64,000 nucleotides of DNA from AWTP1-13 sp963775835 (GCA_963775835.1 CAVZKV010000015.1:248001-312000), one strand, 5' to 3'; positions 44,488-53,740 are shown, numbered from the stretch's first letter. Numbers and translations are program-made. Notes: a model not told the origin generated them from the sequence alone.

Positions 44488-46128
44488 TCAGCGGCCTTCG
44501 TAGGTGATGGTCCAGATCACGCCCGACTTCGGCACCGTGTACATTGGGGGGGTCAACTGGTAGTCGGTGAAGACCTCACCGTAGTCGACCACGTACATGG
44601 TGCGCCCATCGTTGCTGAACACGACCTTGTTGGGCCGCTCCAGGCCACCGCGATTCTCCGGCTTCTGATAGGCATTGGGACCCGGCTCGATGTTCTGGGC
44701 GAAGGCTGACCATTTGACGCCCGCGGGCTCGAGGAACTCGACGCGCAGCACCAAGGGCCAGGTCGGCACCAGGCTCTCTGGGCCGGTGTCGAGAATGCCA
44801 TAGACGGCGCCAAACAAATTGTTGTCGGCGCCGAAGTTACGCGTGCTCCAGGCGATGCCATCGATGGGATTGTTGGTGTCCCATTCGAGTACTGGGTTGA
44901 TGTATCCGTTCGGGTTCGGGTTGGCGGCAATCAGCGGCACGCCGCGTACGCCGTCGACATGGAGCTGGAACTTGTAGGGTACCATCTTCGGCACGAACGG
45001 CTTGTCGCCGATGTAGAGCTGCGGCAATGGCCGGTCGACCGGATTGCCGCGGTAGGCTTGCCACGCAAAGCGCTTGTTGGTGACGAACCCGAAGCCTTCC
45101 TTGTCCGGGAAGCCGGCATCTTGCCCCTGTTGCGTCACAATAAAGATCTTCTCGGGGGCATTGGCGATGCGCCGGTGACCGAGGTCATTGCCGCCGTTGT
45201 CGGTCACGGCAAGCGCGTTCGCAAACTTGCTTCCGGCCGGGCCGAAGGCGACACCGGCTTGGTTGCGGAAGCCCATGGCATAAACTTCCATCTTCTCGTG
45301 CGGGTAGATGCCATCGGCGCCCTGGTCCGTCATCTTGACGCGCATCACCGAGCCACCGCACGGCACCTGCTTTTTGATGATCATGCCGGGTTTTGCGGCA
45401 ACCCCGACCGGCAATAGGGCTCCGGTCATGCGCCCATCGGAGGAGCGCACGTTCAATCCCGTATGCTCGATGTCGCGGCACACCGGATCGTGCGGGGTGG
45501 TGCCGTGGCCATCCTGATGCTTCACCCAGAAGGGATCGTTGGGAATGTCCGTCCAACCATGGTTGTCCGGATCGGCAAAGCCGCTGTTGCTTGGAAGGCC
45601 GAGCGCAAAATAGATGTATCCGTCCTTGCAGGTGATGCCGCCGTTGCGGTGATCGCCGTTGAACAAATCCTTGATGATCAGCTTTGGCTGAGCGTTGACA
45701 TTGTCCATCTCCCAAATCTTCTCGCCGTATTCGGGAATGTAGGTCTTGCCGTTCTCTGCACAGTAGCCGATCTCGTTCATCACCGTGGTGAAGGTGCCCT
45801 TGCCGACCTCGCGCAGCAGCTTGCCATCCTTGTCGAAGATTTTGACGTGCGCGGGCTCGAACTTGTCGGGTTCGGCGCTGCCGAGAAGAAGGCCCGAAAT
45901 CGCCACCCAGAGGTTGCCGTCTTTGTCGAGGGTTGCGGAGGAGGGCGTATCGAGCCCGGCCTTGAACACGCTTACCTTGTAACCAGGAGGGACTTTGACC
46001 TTGCTCGGATCGGGTTTGACCGGCTCCCGTTTCACCCACTCGCCAGTCACCGCTTTCTGGGCCATGGCTCCAGGCGCCAGGCAAACCGTTGCGGCGGCAG
46101 TCAACATGATGCCTAGGAAGACTTTCAC
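44488..46128 (-). CDS. PQQ-dependent sugar dehydrogenase-like beta-propeller protein
   Basis: A 546-residue secreted protein with a signal peptide (ILLTAAATVCLAPGAMAQ-like, FLGIMLTAAATVCLAPGAMA). It belongs to the soluble glucose/sorbosone dehydrogenase propeller family: SVFKAGLDTPSSATLDKDGN, FNGDHRNGGITCKDGYIYFA, EVYAMGFRNQAGVAFGPAG and LERPNKVVFSNDGRTMYVVD. Start is GTG 46128 with a perfect AAGGAGG. A c-type cytochrome gene directly upstream is the expected electron acceptor. Substrate (aldose, sorbosone or other) unknown, and no PQQ synthesis genes are in the window. Confidence 0.87.
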   Translation of the reverse strand: MKVFLGIMLTAAATVCLAPGAMAQKAVTGEWVKREPVKPDPSKVKVPPGYKVSVFKAGLDTPSSATLDKDGNLWVAISGLLLGSAEPDKFEPAHVKIFDKDGKLLREVGKGTFTTVMNEIGYCAENGKTYIPEYGEKIWEMDNVNAQPKLIIKDLFNGDHRNGGITCKDGYIYFALGLPSNSGFADPDNHGWTDIPNDPFWVKHQDGHGTTPHDPVCRDIEHTGLNVRSSDGRMTGALLPVGVAAKPGMIIKKQVPCGGSVMRVKMTDQGADGIYPHEKMEVYAMGFRNQAGVAFGPAGSKFANALAVTDNGGNDLGHRRIANAPEKIFIVTQQGQDAGFPDKEGFGFVTNKRFAWQAYRGNPVDRPLPQLYIGDKPFVPKMVPYKFQLHVDGVRGVPLIAANPNPNGYINPVLEWDTNNPIDGIAWSTRNFGADNNLFGAVYGILDTGPESLVPTWPLVLRVEFLEPAGVKWSAFAQNIEPGPNAYQKPENRGGLERPNKVVFSNDGRTMYVVDYGEVFTDYQLTPPMYTVPKSGVIWTITYEGR

Positions 46129-46305
46129 GGCTTTCCTCCTTAGTGTGTGGTTATCAACGACGTTCCCGCGATTTCCCCCAATTTTTGCCTGCGTCCTTTA
46201 CGTTTTCTTCAATCGGACGTGGGGTCCGATCCCCATTGGCGCCGGTGGCAACGCCAACCTGCACAAATCCAGCTTACCTCCTCGGAGGACCGCTGCGAAG
46301 CAAGA

Positions 46306-46680
46306 TTAGTTGCGCGAAAGGCTGCGCACGTAGGCGATCACATCGGCAATATCGTCGGGCGAAAGGGTGCCCTTGAAGGAGGGCATGTAGCCGCTTTTAC
46401 CAAAGGCAGGACCGCCTTCCGTAATGATGCTCGCCACATAACCATCATCGAGGAGCTCCGTGTGGCCCTTCTTGTTCAGGGGGCCGACGTGAGGCATGAA
46501 AACCTTGCCGCCGCCGCGGCCGTCGACGCCGTGGCAACCCGAGCAATAGCGCTGGTACATCGGCTCACCGCGTTTCGGGTCCCCGGCCGCAGCAGCCAAG
46601 GTGGGGATCAGCAGGCAGCCGATGGCGGCGGGTAGCACGATGCGCCCCAAGGACCTTTTGCGTTCGTCTGCGCATCGCAT
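46306..46680 (-). CDS. Class I cytochrome c
   Basis: A 124-residue periplasmic protein with a signal peptide (RIVLPAAIGCLLIPTLAAAA) and a single heme site MYQRYCSGCHGVDGRGGG (CxxCH). The axial methionine is probably in SGYMPSFKGTLS, and the C-terminal helix is DDIADVIAYVRSL. It resembles the small cytochromes that accept electrons from quinoprotein dehydrogenases. It lies 177 bases upstream of the propeller dehydrogenase gene on the same strand, forming a two-gene unit. Confidence 0.92.
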   Translation of the reverse strand: MRCADERKRSLGRIVLPAAIGCLLIPTLAAAAGDPKRGEPMYQRYCSGCHGVDGRGGGKVFMPHVGPLNKKGHTELLDDGYVASIITEGGPAFGKSGYMPSFKGTLSPDDIADVIAYVRSLSRN

Positions 46681-47121
46681 GCGTCGCCTTCTCCCGTTGC
46701 TGCACCGGTCGCTGTCGCCGCTCGGCCGGCGGCGTCAGTGGCCTCGCAGATGTTCGGCATCCGTGATCTCCAGTCTCCCACGACCTCTGTCGACCTCTTC
46801 GTCGGGTACCGCAAGGGGCTTCGCGCTCAGCCCCAAGACTGCAATCGACTAACGCTCAAAATCGCGGGCGACGAGGAGGACTATGATCTTTGTTGCAAAG
46901 ACGGTCAAAACTATGTCGGGCGACCGAGGGGATTGGGTTGCAAGGCCGGCTGATCGCACTGCGTCAAGAACCTGCCGAGCGAGCGCGCAAGGGCCAGGGC
47001 CCCGCAGCAATCGCCGACCTCGGCCGAGGCCTTCGGCCGCCACTTTCTGCCGCCGAGTCTTGCCGCCGGACCTCCGGGCGCCGATCCTTCGAGTGCGCCC
47101 GCGTGCGATCGGCGGGCGCGC
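46681..47121. other. Intergenic region, nothing recognised
   Basis: 441 bases between two leftward genes; promoter of the cytochrome/dehydrogenase unit expected near 46690-46900. No homologous frame or structured RNA recognised. Confidence 0.5.
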
Positions 47122-47448
47122 CTACTTCAGGGGTTGCACGCCGCCGCGGACCGGCACGCGGATCCCCGGCGGGGCCGGCGGTGGCGCAAAATAGTCGGCA
47201 CGATAGGGCGCCGCGAAATTGGGTGCTGGCAGGATGGTGACCGGGTAATAAACGCCAACCGGCGGAGAGCTCCAACCGTTCGCGCTCCAGCTCGGCCCCC
47301 CCGTATGGTCGTAGATATAAGCCGGTGGCAGGGGGTAGAAGGCGGAGGGCTGACAATTGCACCGGTCCCACCACGCCATCGCGCTACTGCCACTGGCGCC
47401 GAGGAGGGCCAGGGCCAGGGCGATCCGGCGTAAAAGGGTGCGGGCCAT
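47122..47448 (-). CDS. Small secreted Pro/Tyr-rich hypothetical protein
   Basis: A 108-residue protein. ATG 47448 follows GGGAG and opens a signal peptide (LLRRIALALALLGASGSSAM). The mature part is short and rich in Pro, Tyr and Trp (AFYPLPPAYIYDHTGGPSW, then YFAPPPAPPGIRVPV). No enzyme motif. Such proteins are common, uncharacterised, envelope-associated products in alphaproteobacteria. Monocistronic as far as can be seen. Confidence 0.6.
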   Translation of the reverse strand: MARTLLRRIALALALLGASGSSAMAWWDRCNCQPSAFYPLPPAYIYDHTGGPSWSANGWSSPPVGVYYPVTILPAPNFAAPYRADYFAPPPAPPGIRVPVRGGVQPLK

Positions 47449-47685
47449 GCGTGGCTCCCGGGGCTGAAGGGCTTGGGCGAGCATGGGCCAACGCCATGCT
47501 GGCGTTCAAGCCGCGGCCTGGTTCAGCCTTAACGCGGCGACGGGCATGCGCGGGCGAAAGCCTCGCTTGCGGGCCAAAGCGCGTTTGCGGCGCAGCTACA
47601 ACTTTCTACCGGCGCCAAGTTCGCTGTTGACCGTGCGGCCGCCGGCTACAATATGTAGTGGAGTATCTGCGTCATAGGACTAGAC

Positions 47686-48552
47686 ATGGCACCCCGGTCC
47701 AATTGGAAGGGCTATCTCAAGCTCTCCCTTGTCTCTGCTGCAATCGCCATCTTTCCCGCCACCTCCCAATCCGAGAAGGTGCGCTTCAACACCTTGAACC
47801 GGGCGACCGGCAACCGCCTCAAACGGCAGATGATCGATAGCGAGACGGGCGACGTCGTCGAAAGCGATGAGCAGGTCAAAGGCTATGCCGTCGGCAAGGA
47901 TCAGTATGTGATCGTCGAAGACGACGAGCTTGCCAGCATCGGGATCGAAAGTTCGCGCACCGTCGATATCGAGCGCTTCGTGCCGAAAGCCACAATTGAC
48001 GATCGCTACCGCGACACGCCCTATTATCTGGCCCCTGAAGATCAGGTCGGCCAAGAGGCGTTTGCGGTCATTCGCGATGCGATGAAGAAGAAGAAGATGG
48101 TCGGCATAGCCAGGGTGGTGATGGCGCGGCGTGAGCGCATCATGATGCTGGAGCCGTTCGGCAAAGGCTTGATGGGGACCACGCTTCTTTATCCCTATGA
48201 GATCCGCGGCGAAGAATCCGTGTTCGAGGAAATCCCAGACCTGAAGTTGCCCGAGCAGATGGTGGGCCTCGCCGAAGAGATCATCGACCGCATGACCGGC
48301 AACTTCGAGCCGGAAAAATTTGAAGACCGCTATGAGAACGCGATGATCGAGCTGATCCGCTCCAAGCAGGCAGGTCTGCCCACCAAGGTCGAGAAGGCGC
48401 CGGCGCGCGCCGCCAACGTGGTCAACCTGATGGATGCCTTGCGACGCAGCGTCGAGGCGGATCAAGGCGGCAAGCGCAAGGCGAAGGCAGCGCCGGCCAA
48501 GCGAGCGCCGGTGCAGGCCCCGACGCCGGCCAAACGCAAGGCCAAGGGTTGA
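47686..48552 (+). CDS. ku: Ku protein (non-homologous end joining)
   Basis: A 288-residue bacterial Ku, the DNA-end-binding homodimer of two-component NHEJ that recruits LigD. The N-terminus WKGYLKLSLVSAAIAIFPAT and the SEKVRFNTLNRATGNRLKRQ block are diagnostic. DIERFVPKATIDDRYRDTPY, then YLAPEDQVGQEAFAVIRDAM and GTTLLYPYEIRGEESVFEEI, cover the ring core. The last ~45 residues are Lys/Ala/Pro-rich, the usual flexible tail for DNA binding. No ligD gene is in the window, though many genomes keep it elsewhere. The stop overlaps the next small gene. Confidence 0.96.
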   Translation: MAPRSNWKGYLKLSLVSAAIAIFPATSQSEKVRFNTLNRATGNRLKRQMIDSETGDVVESDEQVKGYAVGKDQYVIVEDDELASIGIESSRTVDIERFVPKATIDDRYRDTPYYLAPEDQVGQEAFAVIRDAMKKKKMVGIARVVMARRERIMMLEPFGKGLMGTTLLYPYEIRGEESVFEEIPDLKLPEQMVGLAEEIIDRMTGNFEPEKFEDRYENAMIELIRSKQAGLPTKVEKAPARAANVVNLMDALRRSVEADQGGKRKAKAAPAKRAPVQAPTPAKRKAKG

Positions 48553-48800
48553 TGGCTGCGCGACCGCCAGGCTCGGTGCGCCGGCGGATCGAGTTCGACG
48601 CAGAGACTTGGCACGCCCTGCATCAGCTCTCGCTCGCCAGCATGAAGTCTGTCCAGGAGCTTGCGGAAGAGGCTTTCCGCGATCTGTTGAAAAAGCACCG
48701 CCAACCCACAACGCTCAAAGAGATGCTGCGCGACAGCGTGCGCATGCAGCCCGCCAACGACCCTCCGCCCGCGCGACGCCGCACGCCGAAGGCGAAGTGA
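48552..48800 (+). CDS. Small RHH-like or hypothetical protein coupled to Ku
   Basis: An 82-residue basic protein whose ATG overlaps the ku stop (TGATG), so the two are translationally coupled. The core SVRRRIEFDAETWHALHQLS plus MKSVQELAEEAFRDLLKKH looks like a ribbon-helix-helix DNA-binding unit: one strand then two helices. The C-terminus ends in PPPARRRTPKAK. It may be a DNA-binding accessory or regulator of the Ku operon. I know of no experimental data on this family. Confidence 0.72.
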   Translation: MAARPPGSVRRRIEFDAETWHALHQLSLASMKSVQELAEEAFRDLLKKHRQPTTLKEMLRDSVRMQPANDPPPARRRTPKAK

Positions 48801-49152
48801 GATCGCGTTGCGAGCGCACTATCGTGCGGCGGCACACTGGCGTTTATGGTGCCGCGGCCTGAGCTTTCACCGCAGCAGCCTTGGGCGGACCTCCTGCAGC
48901 GGCGCCGGTGGTGCTGGCCGGCGCGAGGTCGATGGGCCTTTGCCTTAGCGAAGCAAAATGGGCCGCAACGGGGAACCAGGATCGCAACTGTGCCGTTTCG
49001 TCCTAGTGCACAGCACCGGTTCCGATCGAGCCGCATCGCCAGCGGGGTGCGGCGGCACCGCAGCAGGCCTTGAGAGAGCGGGCCTGGCGATCAGTTGCGC
49101 GTCGCAACACTCGTGGGCCTGGAACCTGGAGGGCCTGGAGGGCTCTTGAGAC
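48801..49152. other. Intergenic region, nothing recognised
   Basis: 352 bases downstream of the ku operon. No homologous frame, terminator or repeat was recognised. Confidence 0.5.
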
Positions 49153-49452
49153 ATGGATGATGCCAAGCAGAAGAAAGTCGACAGGGCCTTAGACCAGACC
49201 TTTCCCGCCAGCGATCCGCCGGCCTCAAACCAGGCCACCGGCACCGAGCCGCCGGCGCGACCAGCGAGCCGGCAGGCGCCGCTCATCAGCAAGGAGCAAA
49301 TCGAGGCGGCGGCCGGACAGCAACGTCGGGCGCGCAAGCGCCATCGCGGTGTAGGGCAGGACGGTTTGCACCCAGACGATGCCATCGACGCGGGCGATGA
49401 CCAAGGCCTTGGGCGCGCAGGCGTGGAGCCAAAGCCGCGCCGTCAGGAGTAG
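49153..49452 (+). CDS. Small hypothetical protein with FPASDPPA motif
   Basis: A 99-residue protein starting DDAKQKKVDRALDQTFPASD and continuing PPASNQATG. The LDxxFPASDPPA motif is found in many short, uncharacterised alphaproteobacterial proteins. The first ~55 residues (to ISKEQIEAAA) look genuine; the rest is Arg/Asp-rich and resembles readthrough, so the natural stop may have been lost or the frame shifted. No function known. Confidence 0.5.
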   Translation: MDDAKQKKVDRALDQTFPASDPPASNQATGTEPPARPASRQAPLISKEQIEAAAGQQRRARKRHRGVGQDGLHPDDAIDAGDDQGLGRAGVEPKPRRQE

Positions 49453-49629
49453 CCGGGCGAAATACGCGCGCGCGCCCCGTGTGCCAGCATCGCCCGACAG
49501 CGATCGCCGGCGCTTGCGACGGGTCCTGGTGGTTTTCCACAGAAGGAATGGGCTCGAGCGGGACGATGGCCTTGGTCCGTGCGTTATAAGACACAGTGAC
49601 GTTGGCATCCTCGCCGTAGGGGGTTTGTC

Positions 49630-49737
49630 ATGCGCGCCGTGCGCTCGTGCCTCACCATTTTTGGGTTTACCGCCATTTTCGTCGGCTTGACGCTGATGAG
49701 CGCGTTGGTCATAGGCGCCGTGCGCGGCCAGTTCTAG
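49630..49737 (+). CDS. Small single-span membrane protein (35 aa)
   Basis: A 35-residue frame with a strong ribosome site (AGGGGG seven bases before ATG 49630). The N-terminus MRAVRSCL is basic and one hydrophobic helix follows (TIFGFTAIFVGLTLMSALVI). It ends GAVRGQF. The composition contrasts with GC-rich non-coding surroundings. Possible regulatory micropeptide. It lies upstream of the pst region, but no link is established. Confidence 0.5.
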   Translation: MRAVRSCLTIFGFTAIFVGLTLMSALVIGAVRGQF

Positions 49738-49994
49738 CGAGTCTCGGCGACGCCAGCCGAAGGCGTCATTGAACGCTTTTCAGGCAAGCGGCGCCGTGGC
49801 AACACCCTCGTTGCCCCTTGGCGCCGAGGCCGCCGGGCCATGCGACGGTAGCGTTGGTGACCTTGGGCGTCCAGTCGGGACGGACCTCGGACAAACAGTA
49901 CGTGAAGTTCTAGGTTGTGCCCGACCCATCCGAGCGATCACGATGGCGATAGCTTGCCTCGGCAGCTTGACGCCCGCATTGAGCTGCTGGATCG

Positions 49995-50233
49995 TCATTT
50001 TTGCCAGCCAGCCCGGCGCACCTCATGGTTGCTCGACGACATGCAGCAAGACCCGACGGCGACCGCCGAAGCCCTCAAGTTCTTTGCCTGGTCATACGCC
50101 AAAGGGCACAAGATGGTGGACGAAACTCGATTATGTGCCGATGCCTGATAAGGTCGTGGCCGACATCGAAAAGATGTAGTCGGCAGAGATCAAGGATGCC
50201 ACGGGCAAGTCGTTATTCGTTGCAAGCAAGCAG
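49995..50233 (+). pseudogene. pstS: Decayed pstS (phosphate-binding protein), C-terminal remnant
   Basis: Only the end of a PstS is recognisable, spread over frames: TATAEALKFFAWSYAKGHKM in one frame, then LDYVPMPDKVVADIEKM in another. TAG at 50177-50179 stands where Trp (TGG) is expected, and SAEIKDATGKSLFVASK follows. Thus at least one frameshift and one nonsense change are present. No signal peptide or N-terminal lobe is visible upstream. It sits immediately before pstC, the standard place for pstS. Either the periplasmic phosphate binder has been lost here or the sequence is faulty. Confidence 0.7.
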
Positions 50234-50251
50234 CGCCAACGAGCGCAGAAA

Positions 50252-50271
50252 GAGGCGCCGGCGGGCGCCTC
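50252..50271 (+). terminator. Hairpin between pstS remnant and pstC
   Basis: GAGGCGCC and GGCGCCTC form a perfect 8-bp stem with a 4-base loop, followed by TTCCCTGTT. Intercistronic hairpins after pstS are common and set a higher level for the binding protein than for the channel. Confidence 0.6.
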
Positions 50272-50340
50272 TTCCCTGTTGGGTGATAGCGTCGGAGCTT
50301 AGGCGCGGCGGCCGCCGCGCCAAGTTGGCGGGAGGCCAGG

Positions 50341-51333
50341 GTGGCCGAGGCAGCTTTGCGACAGGAAGCGGCTGAGGTGGCCATACCCTCGCGCGCCCAG
50401 GTCTTGGTGCGGATGCGTCTTGCCGACAAGGCGTTCCAGTACCTGACGCACGCCACCGCCCTCGGGGTCCTAGGGCTACTCGGGTGCATTATTGTCGCCC
50501 TCATCATCGGCTCGCTACCGGCGTTGCGCACCTTCGGTTTCGACTTCCTGCTGACGCAGAGATGGAACCCCGTCACCGAAAAGTTCGGGGCGCTGGCGCC
50601 GATCTACGGCACGATCGTCACCTCCGCGATCGCCATGGCGATCGCCGTGCCGATCGGCTTGCTGGTGGCGATGTTTCTGACCGAGTTGTGCCCGCTGTGG
50701 CTGCGGTGGCCGATTGCAATCGCCGTCGAGCTCCTGGCCGGCATCCCCAGCATCATTTACGGCATCTGGGGCTTGTTCGTGTTTGCCCCATTTCTCCAGG
50801 CACACGTGCAGCCGCTGCTGATTGACGTTTTCGGCGAGGTGCCAATCCTGTCGTCGCTGTTCGCCGGCCCGCCCTACGGCATCGGCACGCTGACCGCGGG
50901 TCTGATCCTGGCCATCATGGTTTTGCCCTTCATCACCTCGATTTCGCGCGACGTGTTCGAGGCGGTACCGGCGGTGCTGAAAGAGTCCGCCTATGGGCTC
51001 GGCTGCACCACCTGGGAAGTGTTCCGCAACGTCGTGCTGCCCTACACCCGCGTCGGCGTCATCGGCGGTGTCATGCTCGGGCTCGGGCGCGCGCTCGGCG
51101 AGACGATGGCCGTCACCTTTGTGATCGGCAACGCGCACAAAATTGCCCCCTCGATCCTGGCTCCCGGCACCACCATCTCGGCCACCATCGCCAACGAATT
51201 CACCGAAGCCGTTGGCGACCTTTATACCTCCTCGCTGATTGCCCTCGGTCTCATTCTGTTTGCCATCACCCTCGTGGTGCTCGCCCTGGCGCGCTACATG
51301 CTGCGGCGGGTCGAGCGCCGGTTGGGAGCCTAA
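50341..51333 (+). CDS. pstC: Phosphate ABC transporter permease PstC
   Basis: A 330-residue permease with GTG start preceded by GGGAGG. It has six main membrane segments and the PstC pattern NPVTEKFGALAPIYGTIVTS, LAGIPSIIYGIWGLFVFAPF and ALGETMAVTFVIGNAHKIAP. The N-terminus includes about 35 cytoplasmic residues. It forms the high-affinity phosphate channel with PstA. pstA follows after three bases. Confidence 0.95.
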   Translation: MAEAALRQEAAEVAIPSRAQVLVRMRLADKAFQYLTHATALGVLGLLGCIIVALIIGSLPALRTFGFDFLLTQRWNPVTEKFGALAPIYGTIVTSAIAMAIAVPIGLLVAMFLTELCPLWLRWPIAIAVELLAGIPSIIYGIWGLFVFAPFLQAHVQPLLIDVFGEVPILSSLFAGPPYGIGTLTAGLILAIMVLPFITSISRDVFEAVPAVLKESAYGLGCTTWEVFRNVVLPYTRVGVIGGVMLGLGRALGETMAVTFVIGNAHKIAPSILAPGTTISATIANEFTEAVGDLYTSSLIALGLILFAITLVVLALARYMLRRVERRLGA

Positions 51334-51336
51334 AGC

Positions 51337-52182
51337 ATGCGCGCCTCCCTTTATGCCCGTCGCCGCCGCCGCAACGCCGTTGCCATGAGCCTGTCTTTGC
51401 TGGCCACAATGATTGGGCTGGGTTGGTTGGTGCTGATCCTGGGGGTGCTGCTTTGGCAAGGCCTGAGCGGCTTGTCGCTCAAAGTCTTCACGGAAATGAC
51501 GCCGCCGCCGGGTTCGGACGGCGGCTTGCTCAACCCGATCCTCGGCAGCCTGATCATGACGGGGCTTGCCGTGCTGATCGGCACCCCGGTCGGCATTCTG
51601 GCCGGGACCTACATGGCCGAATACGGCCGCTACGCGCGCACGACCACGGTCGTGCGGTTCATCAATGATATCCTGCTCAGCGCGCCTTCGATCATCATCG
51701 GGCTGTTCATCTACGAAGTCATGGTCGCCCCCATGGGGCATTTCTCGGCGGTGGCGGGAGCCGTTGCCCTGGCCGTAATCGTCGTGCCTGTGGTCATTCG
51801 CACCACCGAGGACATGCTGCTGTTGGTGCCAAACCCGCTACGCGAGGCCGCGGCGGCGCTCGGCATGCCACGCGCCTACATCATCCGGCACGTCGCCTAC
51901 CGGGCCGCTAAGGCGGGCATCGTCACCGGCGTGCTGTTGGCCATTGCCCGCATCAGCGGCGAGACGGCACCGCTCCTGTTCACCGCCCTCAATAATCAAT
52001 TCTGGAGCACCAATCTCAATGCTCCCATGGCCAGCCTGCCGGCCGTCATTTTCCAGTTCGCACTCAGTCCCTATGCCGAATGGCAAAAGCTCGCCTGGAC
52101 CGGCGCCTTGATCATTACGCTTGCAGTTTTGACGCTCAGCATCGTTGCCCGCGTGGTAACAGCATCGAGAAGGCCGTCATGA
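51337..52182 (+). CDS. pstA: Phosphate ABC transporter permease PstA
   Basis: A 281-residue permease: TPPPGSDGGLLNPILGSLIM, GTYMAEYGRYARTTTVVRFI, LLSAPSIIIGLFIYEVMVAP and ARISGETAPLLFTALNNQFW. The ISGETAPLLFTA block is diagnostic of PstA. Its stop overlaps the pstB ATG (ATGA). Confidence 0.95.
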   Translation: MRASLYARRRRRNAVAMSLSLLATMIGLGWLVLILGVLLWQGLSGLSLKVFTEMTPPPGSDGGLLNPILGSLIMTGLAVLIGTPVGILAGTYMAEYGRYARTTTVVRFINDILLSAPSIIIGLFIYEVMVAPMGHFSAVAGAVALAVIVVPVVIRTTEDMLLLVPNPLREAAAALGMPRAYIIRHVAYRAAKAGIVTGVLLAIARISGETAPLLFTALNNQFWSTNLNAPMASLPAVIFQFALSPYAEWQKLAWTGALIITLAVLTLSIVARVVTASRRPS

Positions 52183-52994
52183 ACGTCGCGATGGTTAATA
52201 CACCTCAAGTCAACCGCATCGCCGCGGATGCGTCTGGGCTCAGCGAGCGGATCTCGATCCGTAAGCTCGATTTCTATTATGGCGATAGCCGCGCTCTCAA
52301 GGCGATCAGCCTGCCGCTTTATGACCGGAAGGTGACGGCCTTCATTGGTCCGTCCGGATGCGGCAAGTCGACGTTGCTGCGCGTCTTGAACAGGATGTAC
52401 GACCTCTACCCCAATCAGCGTGCCGAAGGCGAAGTGCTGTTCGACGGCGCCAATATCATATCCCCCAAGCAGGACCTCAATTTGTTGCGCGCGCGCATCG
52501 GCATGGTGTTCCAGAAGCCGACGCCGTTTCCGATGACGATCTATGACAACATCGCCTTCGGCATTCGCTTGTACGAGCGCCTGTCGAAATCCGAGGTTGA
52601 TGGTCGCGTCGAGGAGTCCCTCAGGCGCGCGGGACTTTGGAACGAGGTCAAGGACAAGCTGCAGGCCAATGGTTTAAGCCTCTCCGGCGGCCAGCAGCAG
52701 CGCTTGTGCATCGCGCGCACCGTCGCGGTGCGGCCTGAGGTGATCCTGCTCGACGAGCCCTGCTCGGCGCTGGATCCGATTTCGACGGCCAAGATCGAGG
52801 AGTTGATCGAGGAGCTCAAGGCCGACTACACGATCATTATTGTCACGCACAACATGCAGCAGGCCGCCCGCGTCTCGGAATTCACTGCCTTCATGTATCT
52901 GGGCGAGTTGATCGAATTCGGCGACACGCAAAAGATCTTCACCACCCCCAACGATTTGCGCACGCAGGACTACATCACGGGCCGCTTCGGCTAA
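52179..52994 (+). CDS. pstB: Phosphate ABC transporter ATP-binding protein PstB
   Basis: A 271-residue ATPase from ATG 52179. Walker A FIGPSGCGKSTLLRVLNRM, Q-loop GMVFQKPTPFPMTIYDNIAF, signature LSGGQQQRLCIARTVAVRPE, Walker B VILLDEPCSALDPISTAKIE and switch IIIVTHNMQQAARVSEFTAF. It ends in DYITGRFG, the classical PstB terminus. It powers phosphate import and takes part with PhoU in signalling. Confidence 0.96.
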   Translation: MNVAMVNTPQVNRIAADASGLSERISIRKLDFYYGDSRALKAISLPLYDRKVTAFIGPSGCGKSTLLRVLNRMYDLYPNQRAEGEVLFDGANIISPKQDLNLLRARIGMVFQKPTPFPMTIYDNIAFGIRLYERLSKSEVDGRVEESLRRAGLWNEVKDKLQANGLSLSGGQQQRLCIARTVAVRPEVILLDEPCSALDPISTAKIEELIEELKADYTIIIVTHNMQQAARVSEFTAFMYLGELIEFGDTQKIFTTPNDLRTQDYITGRFG

Positions 52995-53023
52995 GGCCAA
53001 GCGAGGTTCGAAAAGGACCAGCA

Positions 53024-53734
53024 ATGAACGAACATACCGTCAAGTCTTTCGACCAGGAATTGCAGCTGCTCGACAAGAAGGTCGCGCAGATGGGTGGTCT
53101 CGCCGAGCGTCTGTTGGGCAACGCCTTCGATGCCCTCGAGCGGCGTGACCCGAAACTGGCAGAGAACACGGTGGCGAGTGATCGCGCCGTCGATCAGCTC
53201 GAACGTGAGCTACAGGACCAGACGATCCTCATGATCGCGCGCCGGCAGCCCATGGCCAACGATCTGCGGCATATCATGACCGTATTGAAGATTGCCGGCG
53301 ACCTGGAGCGGATCGGCGATCTGGCCAAGAATATCGCCAAACGGGCGCTGGCCGTCTCGGGGGAAAGCCATCCCAAGCCGCTGATGACCGGGCTCAAGCA
53401 CATGGTGGAGCTCGCGCTGCATCAGTTGAAGGACGTGCTTGATGCCTACGCCGAACTCGACGCCGACAAGGCGCTGGGGGTCTGGCGCCAAGACGAGCGC
53501 ATCGATGCCATGTACAATTCGATCTTTCGCGAGCTGCTCACCTATATGATGGAGGACCCGCGCAATATCGGCCTTTGTACCCACCTGTTGTTCGGCGCCA
53601 AGAATATCGAGCGCGTCGGCGACCATACCACCAACATAGCCGAAAACGTCTACTATCTGGTGCACGGTACAACGCTCACCGACGATCGGCCCAAGGGCGA
53701 TGACACCAGCTCAACCCTCATTCGCAAGGAGTAG
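53024..53734 (+). CDS. phoU: Phosphate signalling protein PhoU
   Basis: A 236-residue, all-helical protein made of two PhoU domains: QELQLLDKKVAQMGGLAERL, RRQPMANDLRHIMTVLKIAG, DLERIGDLAKNIAKRALAVS and, in the second half, NIERVGDHTTNIAENVYYLV with the E/DxxxD metal-binding motifs. It negatively regulates the Pho regulon and tunes Pst activity. It lies 29 bases after pstB; AAGGA precedes ATG 53024. Confidence 0.95.
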   Translation: MNEHTVKSFDQELQLLDKKVAQMGGLAERLLGNAFDALERRDPKLAENTVASDRAVDQLERELQDQTILMIARRQPMANDLRHIMTVLKIAGDLERIGDLAKNIAKRALAVSGESHPKPLMTGLKHMVELALHQLKDVLDAYAELDADKALGVWRQDERIDAMYNSIFRELLTYMMEDPRNIGLCTHLLFGAKNIERVGDHTTNIAENVYYLVHGTTLTDDRPKGDDTSSTLIRKE

Positions 53735-53740
53735 CAGGTG

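Noticed and set aside
47449..47685. Short frames upstream of ku
   Set aside because: No homology; the stretch is most simply the ku promoter region.
49225..49608. Two overlapping minus-strand frames with hydrophobic or ordered-looking segments
   Set aside because: No recognised family, no convincing start, and they overlap the FPASDPPA gene on the other strand.
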